64,000 nucleotides of DNA from Miscanthus floridulus (lineage: Eukaryota > Streptophyta > Magnoliopsida > Poales > Poaceae): positions 85,236,384 through 85,300,383 of the forward strand of contig NC_089587.1 in the NCBI RefSeq assembly GCF_019320115.1. Direction: 5' to 3'. The notes below the pieces were generated by a model. It saw only the letters and a list, made by a program, of their open reading frames with translations, searched no databases and had not been told where the DNA came from. The translations under genes and the position numbers were made by a program. Positions 24,230 through 35,966 of the stretch are shown here, piece after piece; the first letter of the stretch is position 1, and every line of letters begins with the position of its first letter.

Positions 24230-27200
24230 AGGTTACTGTACTTTGCATACTGCTATATGGACATAACTGATTCTAAAGTTTTAACTAGTATATCTTTGAA
24301 AATAGATCGAATATCTCACCTTATGCCCTCAGTACTATTCAGTACCACGTTCGTATTAGATGTTCCGTCAGCTTCATCATCGGACTCATCAGATGATTCC
24401 ATTGGCACATCCTACATTATAGTCCATTAGATGTTAGAGCATCAGTACTTTACAAGGTCAGTTGATGGCTTACTCCAAGGAGCAGTATTTGTCAAGAGGA
24501 ACCAATACTCACATCTGGGTCTTGGTCTTCATATTTGCTCACTAGGTACAAAAGACAAATCTTAGTCCCCTGTTCAGCATGAGCACGCACCATTTGGTTC
24601 ATGTCATCTTCTCTGACTATCTTTACAAGGTCAGTTGATGGCTTACTCCAAGGAGCAAGATTGAGGTAGTATACCTCTGAGTCGAATATGTGCCCATTAT
24701 AGGTCAAAGCCCTCATGAATTTGTGGAACTTAATAGATCTACCTTGCAAAGCCTCTCAAATCTGCTCGAATGTCGTACTTCTCTAGATCAGAATAAAGCT
24801 CCTCCAATTTGAAAACCTTAAATCTCATGGCCAAATACTGCATGTAGGGATTACACGAATAAGAATCATTTGAGCACAACGAGTTCTTACACAAAAAAGT
24901 GTACGAAAATTATATATACCAGTGCACAGTAGTTGTCCACTGCCATGTTGAAGTACCAACGTGGCATACAAATCATATCATCTGGTACCTTAAAGTCCTA
25001 ACAATAGAGGGTTTAAGATCACTGTTTATATAGTAAAATTTTTAAATTAAAAGAGTACCGTGGTTACCTCGACATTCAAGTTGTCAGTCAGACCCTTCAA
25101 CTTTGAGCACAACACTTCTACTTATAGTAGTCTATAACATCATTTAGCACCATTTTCATCCTTGCCACTTTGATTCATGATGTTGACTTTTTTTAAGGTA
25201 ATTGGTAAAAGTTCAATCTAGCATTAGGTACATATGCCTCTTTTGGAACAGAAAAAAGGAGTATACAACAGAAGCAGGGAAACAAAACACATAAACGAAT
25301 TAGAGAATAATACCATGGTGGGAAGATATGAATTATGTTTCCAACCAGAAGATCCACATTGTCACATATCTTTGGACTGAAGATAATGGTCCTCCTAGTT
25401 CTGCTTTCGTCTATGGTGCTGTCTGCTGAGGCATTACTTATAGCAGTATCCTGCATGAACATAAGTTCCATGAGAACATCACTGCTGCAGAATGCTGGTA
25501 AAACATCGTTTATGTTCACATAAGAGTCAGTTCATTAGAAATTTGTCTAATGGCTACAACAAAGGATACCTTTTGTCTAGTCATCTAGATGTAGCAGAAT
25601 AACTTTCAATTTTAGTTTGTAGCATTGCATAATTGGTCAATTCAGACATTACTTTTCTAAAGAGCATACTGTTCTGGATAAGAAAGTGATAGACAATCAT
25701 CTTGAAACATTTTTTTCCCAAAATGTTTGTTCAACTTAGCAGCATGAGAAGTAAAATATTATTTAATTTAAGAAGATTACTGCCACATGAGTAGATAGGA
25801 GTTTTTCGAAGATGGAGGCATGGAGCACAGACATTGCTCTTTTCCTGGAACATGCAGCTGCAGGACTGTTAGCTTTCCTTCCAATGATCTTGACATGATC
25901 TGAACAGTAGTGCCCTTTAAATCACCTACGAATTTGAACTGTCAATATCTCTGAAATCCATGTATACAAACATACTATGCCTAATCCAAAGCATATAAGT
26001 GGTACCAACTACCAACTGCTACTAACAGCACCACCTGAATAACCTTGCTCTCTGCTATACCGTCTCAAGAACTCCGCATGCCAATCTTTCTCCATCTGCA
26101 TAATCTGTTGCATTCTTCCATAGTTACCAGCTCTGCCACAGAGCAAGACCAATAAATACTCAGAATTCCAGTGCAAATGGTCATTTCAATAAGATTTGGC
26201 AAGAATTCAAGACTATTATACCCTGTTGATCTCATTGAATTCATGGCACCATCCATGTTTGTTGGATTGAAAACTTCTTGGAATAGGTCAGCCATAGTTT
26301 GCTGGTTCTCATCTTTGTTCACCAAACTCAAGTGGTTTTGAGTAGCATCCTATTCCAGGATAAAAGAAAAATATGTTTGAGTATCTCAATTTTCAAATGA
26401 ACAACTGACTAATATAAAGTGTTTATGTTACCATACTTCCTCCTCGCTAGATGTTCCGTCAATTACATGCTCCAAGGGGTCCTCACTGTCAATACTCCTG
26501 TCTCCTAGAATAGCTAGTGTTTTCTTCTCGGAAGAAAGGAGTTTTGGCTTCCAATGTTTAGTTCTGGTGTGTTGATGTGACTGCAAAAAAAATTACAATA
26601 TTCAGAGGCAAGCTAATTCTTGTCTGAGAACCCCAAATCATGAAATAACACCACAAGAAACACACCAAAGATGTTGTCTCGACATAAGACTCAAAATTCA
26701 AAATTACACATGATGGCTGTGTCAAACTAAAAACCTAAGTCCAAGAACATTTAATTCAAGCTCATATCTGCAAATGAGATTTGTCAATAAATAATTCACT
26801 AACTAAAGAGAGCATACTTGACAGTTTCTAACCTAGTATACGAAAACCATCAATCCTGTAAGACCATACCCCTTTTGTCAATTGGAAACAAGCACTGTAT
26901 GCTATGATGAACACACAATTGCAAGTGATTTGTATGAACTACTCTAGTAGTTACGATATTATCTGAACTAAGAATCAAAAGACATGAACTTGCAGCAGCG
27001 AGAAACCAACCTGGGTAACACCTATGCCGGGTAAAGTGCGCGATGAAGCGCGCAATGAGGTCAGCCGCGAGGGGCGCGCCGCCTGCAGTTCACCGCCAAG
27101 AGCGTGGCCACGTGGGCGGCAGCGCCCGCGTCCGCTTCCTCGGCGGTGTGCACGATGGCCAGCGGCGCTTGGCGGCGCCAGCGCGAGGCGCGTGACGCCG

Positions 27201-27262
27201 AACCTGCCCATCGCAGATAGCACCGCGGCGGTGTCGAACCTGCCCCTGGTCGTGTGCAGCAC
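24230..27262 (-). pseudogene. Unidentified spliced gene on the minus strand of the MULE
   Basis: Several minus-strand segments stay open between splice-like sites. About 26430-26580 gives HTRTKHWKPKLLSSEKK and an acidic DGTSSEEE end. 26065-26350 gives ADLFQEVFNPTNMDG and, in another frame, GNYGRMQQIMQMEKDWHAEF. About 25830-25930 gives GDLKGTTVQIMSRSLEGKL. 25310-25519 gives RRTIIFSPKICDNVDLLVGN and ends IHIFPPW. About 24925-25000 gives PDDMICMPRWYFNMAVDNYC. 24530-24749 gives HKFMRALTYNGHIFDSEVYY, followed by an acidic stretch at 24350-24420. The GC-rich 26975-27262 may hold the first exon. I do not recognise the family. The last two segments have the general pattern of the N-terminal domain that precedes some mudrA-like transposases, so this could be a second MULE gene or captured host sequence. 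Confidence 0.45.
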
Positions 27263-27673
27263 GCCAGCACTAGCGTCGGTGTCGGCGCCGGCGCCTCCTC
27301 CTCATGGCGCGCTTGGATCTAGGTTTCATGGCCCCCATCCTCTCCTGCCTCCTCTTGCTCCACCATGGACGAACGCCGAGGGCGGAGCCCGAGCGGAGTA
27401 TGGCCAAGGAGGAACGAGGGGTAGGGGTGGCCCGTTGCCCTGCGCCCGGCCTCCTCCCATCGACGGCGGCGGCGGCTCACAGGACGGCGGCGGTGGAACC
27501 CTAGAAGAAGTAAACGACATATTCATTTAACTAACTATACTAATTGTATTATCCATCCTAACTATATTACTCAAAACATTATTTTTGCATTTATAGAGTT
27601 ACCGTTTTACCCTTTATCAAAAAAAAAAACTACGAGAATAGAATTACCGCCCAGTCCTAATCCCCACATTTGC

Positions 27674-27689
27674 GGAGGCAATGGAAGGC
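27674..27689 (-). repeat. Right terminal inverted-repeat motif of the MULE
   Basis: ggaggcaatggaaggc is the inverted form of the left motif with one mismatch. Another GCCTCC-rich segment lies 45-80 bp further right in the other orientation. Confidence 0.5.
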
Positions 27690-27695
27690 GATATT

Positions 27696-28164
27696 TGTGC
27701 ATATGGCCCACCGATCATAGACACAGCAATCGCCTCCCCTTGCCTCCGTCCCATTGCCTCCCGTTGCCTCCTACCTTTGTTGCCATCGGATTGGCCGCTC
27801 TCGGTCGATGTCAGCCATCGAATTTTTCCTCAATTATTGTAAAAAATTTCTTATTAGTATTAGCCACCCAATAAATGATCTATATCCGTGCCACAACTTT
27901 TCCTACAATCTTAAGGCAAAACGACGTTCTCGTCAGCCATATCCACAGCATAGCTTTCAAACAAAATCTAGGTCAGATCCGACGACGGCCCCCTCGTCTC
28001 CGCCGTGAGCGAAGAAGCTGCCCACGTCCTCCCCATCCAGCTCTTCACATGCATATATATGGCGGGCACCCACACGCCATTAAAGAGCACTAAGCTAGAA
28101 GAAGCACACACGCAAGCCCAAAGCTTCGCCCTTCGATCCTTTGACTTCACGTCTCGCCGCGTAT
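27696..28164. other. Intergenic region / lipoxygenase promoter
   Basis: Holds GCCTCC-rich sequence at 27733-27772 related to the MULE end, then unique DNA up to the TATA box of the next gene. No other element is supported. Confidence 0.5.
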
Positions 28165-28172
28165 TATATAAA
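28165..28172 (+). promoter_or_regulatory. TATA box of the lipoxygenase gene
   Basis: tatataaa about 300 bp before the in-frame ATG at 28464. Transcription would be expected to start near 28195-28205, by the usual plant spacing. Confidence 0.6.
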
Positions 28173-28189
28173 CACCCTGCAGCTGCAGC

Positions 28190-28246
28190 ATGGCTATGCA
28201 TCTCAAGCCATTACGCAGCACGCCAGAGCTGTTTCAGCAGCTGTAG
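28190..28246 (+). CDS. Short upstream reading frame / possible displaced lipoxygenase start
   Basis: ATG at 28190 begins an 18-codon frame (MAMHLKPLRSTPELFQQL) closed by TAG at 28244. It is in a different frame from the lipoxygenase. Its position just after the TATA box and its basic, Ser/Thr/Leu-containing composition fit the first residues of a chloroplast transit peptide. It may be the true start, put out of frame by a small indel, or an upstream ORF. Confidence 0.35.
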   Translation: MAMHLKPLRSTPELFQQL

Positions 28247-28463
28247 CAGAGCAACACCAGGACGAGGTCCAGCTGGGCCTCTCTTCTTCCCCCTCGCCTC
28301 CTCCTCTCCCTCCTCGCTGAGACGCCCGTCGTCGGTGGTCCAGCTCCGCCGGTCGCGGGACAGAGGGAACAAGAGGAAGACGACCAAAGGGTGCGTGGCG
28401 GCGTCGTCATCGTCGGAGGCGCCGAGCAGCAGCAGTAGCGCGAGCGCTGCAGCGTCGTCGGCC
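28206..28463 (+). other. Transit-peptide-like open stretch in frame with the lipoxygenase
   Basis: Open in the frame of exon 1 with no stop and no ATG. It is rich in Ser, Arg, Pro and Ala, with basic RRPSSVVQLRRSRDR and then KGCVAASSSSE, which looks like a plastid cleavage region. Type-2 lipoxygenases normally carry such a leader before the PLAT domain. Confidence 0.5.
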
Positions 28464-31400
28464 ATGGCGGCAGCGGCGGTGCGGGTGACGGCGGTGGCGA
28501 CGATCAAGGTCACCGTCGGCGGGTTCCTGAACAGTTTGAGGCCGTCCAGGGCCATCGACGACGTCAAGGACCTCATCGGCAGGTCGCTCTACCTCGAGCT
28601 CGTCAGCTCCCAGCTCGACGCAAGTACGTGATCGAGCAGACTACTCTCTCTATTATCTCGCTCGATCGCTCGCTCTCTAGCTACTACTCCAATCCTATTG
28701 TTTTTTTTAATTCATGTTATATATTCCATTATTTCCATATCGATATATCGGGTTGGAAATGAAATCACTCGACGGCCAATCATGAACGAGCATACATGCA
28801 CATGTAGTATTTATTTTATGCACATGTACTAGTTACTACTACTCAACTAGCAATAAATCAACAATACCTAAGATTGGAAGTCATTTATATTTAATTTCTC
28901 AAAGCTGCCTTTTTTACAAATATATATAGGACGAATCTAGCTAGCAAGAGAAGACTTAGGCAAATCATAATTAATAAAGAATAATGACTCCTAATTAATG
29001 AACGTATTAATTAGTTCTTCTAGTAGTATATAATAGCTTAATTAGAGAGTGTATGCATAAATAAAACAATATTAATTGACGCTTTGCATACATGGTACTA
29101 CTACTAGTTGTACCTCATCGTCGTCGGTCAAAGATAGATTTGACACGCATCGCCGCATGTCGCTATTTTAGTACCCATGTCATTTCATTTTCACTTTGAA
29201 AAGTTTTGATGAGAAAAGGGGAATTTGACGAGGAAAAAAAAAGAGAACCACGCACTTGCTTGTTGGAAAGTTATCAAGCATTGCGTTAGCAAGTGCGTAC
29301 TTTGAACTGGTCCATTCCATGGCGAGGAAAAACTTGGCGCTGCCCGCTGCAACGACGAAAAATGGATCCATTCCAATTGCCTGGAACTGACCGACGAACC
29401 ACTGCTCTATGCAACTGCCTGCTTCATCACATATGCATATATGCATGTCCATCGATCGATCGTTGGATGATGCGAATGCATGTACACAACCGAACACAGA
29501 TCAAGATAATATTGTAGAACTAACAGTGACATGCAACGGTCTCTCGCCCTGTTCACTTGCCCTTGTAATCCGTACTTTTTCAGTAAACGAACAGGTATTT
29601 TCCTCTCACAACAAATCAGCCAACCATACTTTTAGCCATGGCTTATCAGCCAAGTGAACATGGTGTCTGAATCGCGCACACATATATGGCGGCTGGCGGC
29701 CAAAGCTTAGCTCGTTGTAGGATGCCAGATCAGATACCACACATGTGCATATAATTCGTGTAGCACGTTTGCAGTGTCGCTTCCGGTCCAACAGTACGAG
29801 AGTTGAACAGGGCGTTCAAACTTTTTGGTACCTACTGCACAAGTCGCCCTACTTGTATATATAGCGACATAGAAGCACTATTCTAGCTAGTGCATTTCAG
29901 TCCTTTGCTGAAACTGGTTTTATTTACTACTCCCTCCGTTCTAAATTATAGTTGTTTGACTTTTTGACCCCAAAATTTGACCGTTCGTCTTATTCAAAAA
30001 AATTTATACAGATATAGTCAAATTTAATTCATTCTTGAAGAACTTTTGTTAATAAAGCAAGCCACAACAAAAAAAAGTGATATTTAGCATAAATTTTTTA
30101 ATAAGACAAATAGTCAAATTTAGGATTAAAAAAGTCAAACGAACTATAATTTAAAATGGGTTTAGTACATATTTACGTTTGGCCGCCCATACGGCCATAC
30201 ATGAAAACTTGCTGTGGAAACTGACGTACGGGAGGGCTGAAGGAATGCCGCCGCACGATATATTGTTTGCATATTCGATCGCGCACGTCACAGGGAGTGG
30301 TGTGGTGACGACGTACTAACATGGGAACTTTAATTAGTTTCATATGTTCTGATCTGCTGCACTACTTCAGCAGTCTTTTTCGTTTTTGGCTTTTGGCGGG
30401 AGAGAAGCCAGTACGCGTCTCTCTCTGGGACTGGGTCGTCGTAGCTCTCACTCTCACTCTCAGAGCTAGCTCTAGCTGCTTCAATTCACCGTCGTTTTGC
30501 TTTTTGCCTTTGGTGGAGACGTAGCTACCATTGTCCATTGTTCTCGTCACTACACCACGTACCCGTAAGTACTATACGTCTGATCACGATCCTAGCGCCA
30601 GGCCGCCAGCACACGAATTCGAACGAAGCTGCTCATCACGTCGTCGATATCTACGTACGGTCTTATCTACGACGTGCGTGATACGTCGTAACGGTGTGTG
30701 TGGATGTTAAGACACCACGTCGATCCGGCTACATTTTAATTGCTACTCGATCAAGTTGAGCTACTTTATTTCCTAACTGTTTTCAATTTTGAGATGCTGC
30801 CGTGTGTAAAACTACATTTTATGCATGATTTATGTACTAATATATATATGCTATAGGTTTAAGCACGTGCTATATATGTGTCACTACTAGAAAACGGACA
30901 TTTCACCAACTTCGATTTTAGCCTTTAGTCTCGATATTTTTTGCGTTCGGGACTAAAGGACTTTTAGTCCCGGTTCGTAATACCAACTGGAACTAAAAGT
31001 CATCTTTAGTCCCGGTTGGTGTCACCAACCCGGAGTAAAAGTTCACCAACTTTTAGTCTCGGTTGGTAACACCAACCGGGACTAAAGGGTGACCTTTTAG
31101 TCCCGGTTGGTGTCTTCAACCGGGACTAAAGGTATTTTACCCGGGACTAAAGGTCTCCCACGAGTCGATTCAAAAGGAGAGCACACATGACTCTGTCACA
31201 AGTGGTGTGCAGTTGAGTTGGTAATGTACCTACGCACGAGGAGAGAGATGTTGGGTTCGAATCTCACGTAGAGCAAGCGAGGCCTCGAGGATTTCCTTTA
31301 TTTTTTTTCTTCCGTGGGTGACCTTTAGTCCCGGTTCTCAGACCCGGGACTAAAGGCCACACCTTTAGTCCCGGGAATTTAATCCCGGTTGGGAAAACCG

Positions 31401-34400
31401 GGACTAGAGGGCCTTCCCAACCAGGACTAAAACCCGTTTCTCTAGTAGTGTGTGCACAAGCACAAGGAAGTGATGTGGCGTGCATGCATGCCTCGCTGTC
31501 AACTGAATCCTACATTTATAAATAGCGTTCATAAAATCGCCGGCTAGTGTGGTTGCAAAATGTCAAACACAAATTAAATACCTGTTATTAGCCTTTTCCG
31601 TGTTCATCATCCACACCAAAGTAAGCAACGTACGCGCTCCTGCATGCTAGCTATACGTACAATACTAGCAGCTGTAAACTAAACTAATATCATCTGCTAT
31701 TATCGTGTGAAACAATAAGCTAGCAGTAAATATTAACCGCGCTGCTTAATTTCTCTTGAAAATGATGGAATAAGCAGAGACGGGGCAGGAGAAACCCAGG
31801 CTCCAGAGCTACGCCCACAAGGTGGCGGACAACGACGCCGACGTGGTGACCTACGAGGCCGACTTCGACGTGCCGCCGGGCTTCGGTGACGTCGGCGCCG
31901 TGCTGGTCACCAACGAGCACCACACCGAGATGTTCCTCGAGGACGTAAACCTCTACTCCTCGGTAGCGGCGGCCGGCTCCGGCTCCGACTCCGACAGCAA
32001 CGACGCCGACGACGACGGTGCCCGCGCCGCGCCGCTCCTGGCCATCCGGTGCAAGTCGTGGGTGGAGCCCAAGTCCGCCGACGCCAACGGGAACGGGAAG
32101 CGCGTCTTCTTCGCTAACAAGGTACTGTGATCGGTCGTCCGGGATTAATTACCAAATAATTAAACTGTGTACTTTACCCGTACTCCAACGACTTAAATCA
32201 CATGAGCTTGACAAGTAGGTTTAGGCTATTCAGCCATGTGACCATCAAACCATCTTGTTCAAACTATAGACCGTCATCTGCATCACAAGTCAAGCTTTCT
32301 AGTGCATGCATGGTCTCTAGATCTCTTGTGTTATTTTTTTATCAATATAAAATTGGCACACGGTGTCCATTCGTCAAGAAACGACCGCTAGTTTTAGGGT
32401 GGAGTATAAGATAGCTAGGTATTAATTAATCCGGGATTGAGGGGGTTCGATGTCAATGACTCAATTCGCATTTATCAGCACAGCAATCTAAATTTTAAAA
32501 CGATGAGTAGTCAGTCTATTCGGCAGGGTTTGATAAGGCCAGTCTCAGTGGGGGTTTTATCTCCTAGTTTTCAACACACCCATATTTTGGAAACAGTGCA
32601 GAAGAGTTTCATGATAAGGCCAGTTTCAGTGGGGGTTTTATCTCCTAGTTTCCAACACACCTATATTTTTGAAACAGTGCAGAAGAGTTTCATCCCATAC
32701 TCCCATGAAACTTTTATCTTCTCTTTCTTCATCAAGACAGTGCCATGTCAGCATATTTAATGCCCATGAAACTCTATGAAATCCCCATTGAGACTGGCCT
32801 AACTAGTACTCCCTCCGTCCTATAATTAATGTCGTTAACGCTTCCTGATAAGTCAAATGTTTTAAACTTTGACCTAATATATATATAAAAAGTATTGATA
32901 TTTATCATATATAATTAGCATCGTTAGATGAATCACATAATATATTTTTATAATATAATTATTTAGAAATATATATATTGCTAATATTTTCTAAAAATTT
33001 AGTCAAATTTAATAAATTCTGACCGACATGAATCCCATAACGTCATTCTTTTTGGGACAGAGGGAGTATGTAATTTAAGTATTCCATCATCAAGTTAAAT
33101 AACAAGATTTGTTTAATTTTAAATAAAAAACTAAAAGTGTCAATAACTTTGAAATCATACCGTTTGTAAACATATACTTGTACTCCCTCTGTCTCAAAAA
33201 GAGATTTCCTAGAGTTTGTGATAGTCAAACTTTTTTAAGTTTAACTAGATTTATAGAAAATATTAGTAATATTTGTATCTTTAAATAAATTTATTATAAA
33301 ATATATTTCGTGGTTTATCTAATAATACTAATTATGTATCATAAATAATAATATTTTTTATTCTTTTGAGAAAAATTAATATTTTCTTATGGACGGAGGG
33401 ACGGAAAGAATATTATGAGACAATGGATGGGCCAACTAGCCTTCTTTTTTTTTTTTTGAGGAGGAGGATGGGTGAACTAGTTGAAAACTCGTCAACTGCC
33501 CATGGTCCAAAACAACAGCAACGATGGCCGATCCAAGTACCACGGCCCAACAAGAGCGATGATTTTGCATTATTATATCAGCACCGAAAATTTCTTGGCC
33601 TCCACTGAACTGAAAATTTCTTGCCGTGCAGCCTTACCTGCCGGGCCAGACGCCGGCTGGGCTCCGGAGCTACCGGAAGAAGGACCTGGAGCAGAAGCGC
33701 GGCGACGGTCGCGGCGAGAGGAAGCCCACCGACCGCATCTACGACTACGACACGTACAACGACCTGGGCGACCCCGACAGCGACGCCGGCAAGAAGGCGC
33801 GCCCCGTCCTCGGCGGCAGCGCGCAGTTCCCCTACCCGCGGCGGTGCCGCACAGGCCGACCGATGTCGGCCACGGACCCCAAGACGGAGACGAGGAGCGG
33901 CGACAACTACGTGCCCAGGGACGAGGCGTTCTCGGAGGTGAAGAACCTGCAGTTCTCGGTAACCACGCTGCGGTCCGTGCTCCACGCCGCCGTGCCGGCC
34001 GTGCAGTCCACGCTCATCGACCCCGACCTCGGATTCCCGTCCTTCTTCGTCATCGACAAGCTGTTCGAGGACGGCGTCGAGCTGCCCAAGGCCGAGCAGC
34101 TGGGCTTCCTCCGCAGCGCCGTGCCGCGGCTGCTCCAGATCCTCCGTGACGGCCCCGGCGACCAAGTCCTCCTCTTCGACACGCCCGCCAATGTCCAGAG
34201 TACGCATACACCTCGCCGCTCTAGCCTTTTCAATTTCATTCACTCAGCACATAAGAATTCTATGAAAGATTCAGCAGTTCACATTTGTTTGCAACATGAA
34301 AATTCAAATTCATTGATCACCGACTGCTTGTTGCATGCAGAGGACAAGTTTGCATGGCTGAGGGACGAGGAGTTCGCGAGGGAGACGCTTGCCGGGATGA

Positions 34401-35966
34401 ACCCGTACGCGATCGAGCTCGTCAGAGTAAGTCGATCTCCATGTCCAAGACAACTTTTTTTTTTTATTTTGATGATGATCCGTGTCTGATGCCTGCACAA
34501 TGCCGAAAATACGAATGTTGCAGGAGTTCCCTCTGAAGAGCAAGCTGGACCCGGCGGTGTACGGGCCGGCGGAGTCGGCGATCACGGCGGAGGTACTGGA
34601 GCGGCAGATGGGGCCGGTGATGACGGTGGCGGAGGCGGTGTCGCAGAAGCGGCTTTTCATGCTGGACTACCACGACCTGTTCCTGCCGTACGTGCACAAG
34701 ATCCGTGCCCAGGCGAACACCACCATGTACGGCTCGCGCACCGTCTTCTTCCTCTGCGACGACGGCACGCTGCGGCTGCTGGCCATCGAGCTGACGCGGC
34801 CGGCGTCGCCGACGCAGCCGCAGTGGCGCCGCGTCTTCACCTCGTCCACGGACACCACCGAGTCGTGGCTGTGGCGGATGGCCAAGTCGCACGTGCGCGC
34901 ACACGACTCGGGCCACCACGAGCTCGTCTCCCACTGGCTGCGCACGCACTGCGCCGTGGAGCCCTACATCATCGCGGCCAACCGGCAGCTGAGCGAGATG
35001 CACCCGGTGTACCAGCTGCTGCACCCGCACTTCCGCTACACCATGCGGATCAACGCGCTGGCGCGGTCGGCGCTCATCAACGCTGGCGGCATCATCGAGC
35101 TCTCCTTCTCGCCGCAGAGGTACGCCATGGAGCTCAGCTCCGTCGCGTACGACAAGCTCTGGCGCTTCGACACGGAGGCGCTCCCTGCCGACCTCGTCCG
35201 CAGGGGGATGGCCGTGGAGGACCCCAGCGCGGAGCACGGGCTCAGGCTCACGGTCCCGGACTACCCGTTCGCCAACGACGGCCTGCTCGTCTGGGACGCC
35301 ATCAAGGGCTGGGTGACGTCGTACGTCGCCAGGTTCTACCCCGACGCCGGCACCATCGCCGGCGACGCGGAGCTGCAGGCGTTCTGGACGGACGTGCGCA
35401 CCGTGGGGCACGGCGACAAGAAGGACGCGCCAGGGTGGCCGGCGCTGGACTCGCCGGCGAGCCTGGCGCACGCGCTGACCACCATCATCTGGGTCGCCTC
35501 GGCGCACCACGCCGCCGTCAACTTCGGGCAGTACGACTTCGCCGGCTACTTCCCCAACCGGCCGTCCATCGCGCGCACCAACATGCCGGTGGAGGAGCCC
35601 GTCGACGCCGCCGCGCTCGCGGCGTTCCTGGACAACCCGGACCAGGCGCTCCGGGAGTGCTTCCCGTCGCAGGTGCAGGCGACGCTGGTGATGGCCGTGT
35701 TGGACCTGCTGTCCACGCACTCCCCCGACGAGGAGTACCTCGGCGGGATGGAGACCGCGCCGTGGAACGACGACGCCACGGTGCAGGCGGCGTACGGGAA
35801 GTTCAACGCGCGGCTCAAGGAGATCGAGGACATCATCGACGGGAAGAACAAGGACCGGAGGCTCAAGAACCGGTGCGGCGCCGGCATTGTGCCGTACCAG
35901 CTCATGAAGCCCTTCTCTCAGCCCGGTGTCACAGGGATGGGCATCCCTAACAGCACGTCCATCTGA
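28464..35966 (+). CDS. Type-2 13-lipoxygenase, chloroplast type
   Basis: Adds O2 to linolenic/linoleic acid at C-13, feeding jasmonate and green-leaf-volatile synthesis in plastids (family knowledge). Exons: 28464-28623, 31778-32121, 32122 intron to 33632-34199, 34341-34426, 34524-35966. All have GT/AG borders and consistent phases; together they encode 866 residues. Exons 1-2 give the PLAT domain ([37 protein letters not shown]). Exon 3 starts [20 protein letters not shown]. Exon 5 holds the catalytic core: iron ligands His523 and His528 (SHWLRTHC), His715 and Asn719 (HAAVNFGQY), and the C-terminal Ile866 (IPNSTSI). All five expected ligands are present. The start used here is the first in-frame ATG; it would leave off the transit peptide, and the real start is uncertain. 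Introns 1 (3.15 kb) and 2 (1.5 kb) carry mini-transposons. Which LOX paralogue this is cannot be told without a tree. Confidence 0.93.
29546..29665. mobile_element. Small inverted-repeat element (MITE) in lipoxygenase intron 1
   Basis: Ends are gccctgttcacttg and the inverted caagtgaacatggt, with gtaatccgtactttttcagt and an inverted ggcttatcagcc inside. It is related in style to the element at 48511-48622. Superfamily is not certain (hAT-like by end sequence). Confidence 0.6.
29930..30160. mobile_element. Stowaway-type MITE in lipoxygenase intron 1
   Basis: Starts ctccctccgttctaaattatag after TA and ends with the inverted form actataatttaaaatggg. The right end has lost the standard ggagggag. 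An AT-rich interior is typical of mariner-derived elements of grasses. Confidence 0.75.
30882..31450. mobile_element. CACTA mini-element in lipoxygenase intron 1
   Basis: Begins CACTACTAGAAAAC and ends gtttctCTAGTAGTG, flanked by the 3-bp duplication tgt (30879-30881 and 31451-31453). The interior has about 15 copies of tttagtcccgg / ccgggactaaa in both orientations, the subterminal binding-site-like repeats of En/Spm relatives. No transposase. 31205-31275 carries a tRNA-like gttgagttggta ... gggttcgaatct pair. Confidence 0.9.
32537..32799. mobile_element. Tourist-type MITE with an internal 81-bp duplication, lipoxygenase intron 2
   Basis: Terminal ggccagtctcagtgggg and the inverted ccccattgagactggcc, with TAA on both sides (32534-32536, 32800-32802). 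The left end unit of 81 bp is repeated in tandem (32532-32612 and 32613-32693), so the element has two left ends. Confidence 0.75.
32809..33066. mobile_element. Stowaway-type MITE, lipoxygenase intron 2
   Basis: ctccctccgtcctataatta at the left and gggacagagggag at the right, flanked by TA on both sides. The interior is AT-rich. Confidence 0.85.
33183..33401. mobile_element. Stowaway-type MITE, lipoxygenase intron 2, degenerate right end
   Basis: ctccctctgtctcaaaaagag after TA at the left, ggacggaggga at the right. The right TA is lost. Confidence 0.7.

Larger units (their letters stand above)
17390..27695 (+). mobile_element. Mutator-like element (MULE) with FAR1-type transposase and captured gene segments
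   Basis: The FAR1/MULE transposase remnant at 19872-22060 lies between inverted copies of a GCCTYCCATTGCCTCC motif (17400-17415, and 27674-27689 on the minus strand). Just inside both ends is a similar stretch containing 'ccctt(t)a' (plus strand 17437-17450, and 27607-27620 inverted). Terminal sequence is GC-rich next to both ends (17460-17700, 27020-27500), as in other grass MULEs. A further GCCTCC-rich stretch at 27733-27772 means the exact right end and the 9-bp target duplication are not resolved. The body also holds exon-like sequences on both strands. Confidence 0.6.

Noticed and set aside
31205..31275. A tRNA gene
   Set aside because: Only A-box and B-box-like pieces; no acceptor stem or anticodon arm could be drawn.
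34464..35720. 418-codon open frame on the minus strand, and a 375-codon frame at 34823-35950
   Set aside because: Shadows of lipoxygenase exon 5, produced by its GC-rich third codon positions.
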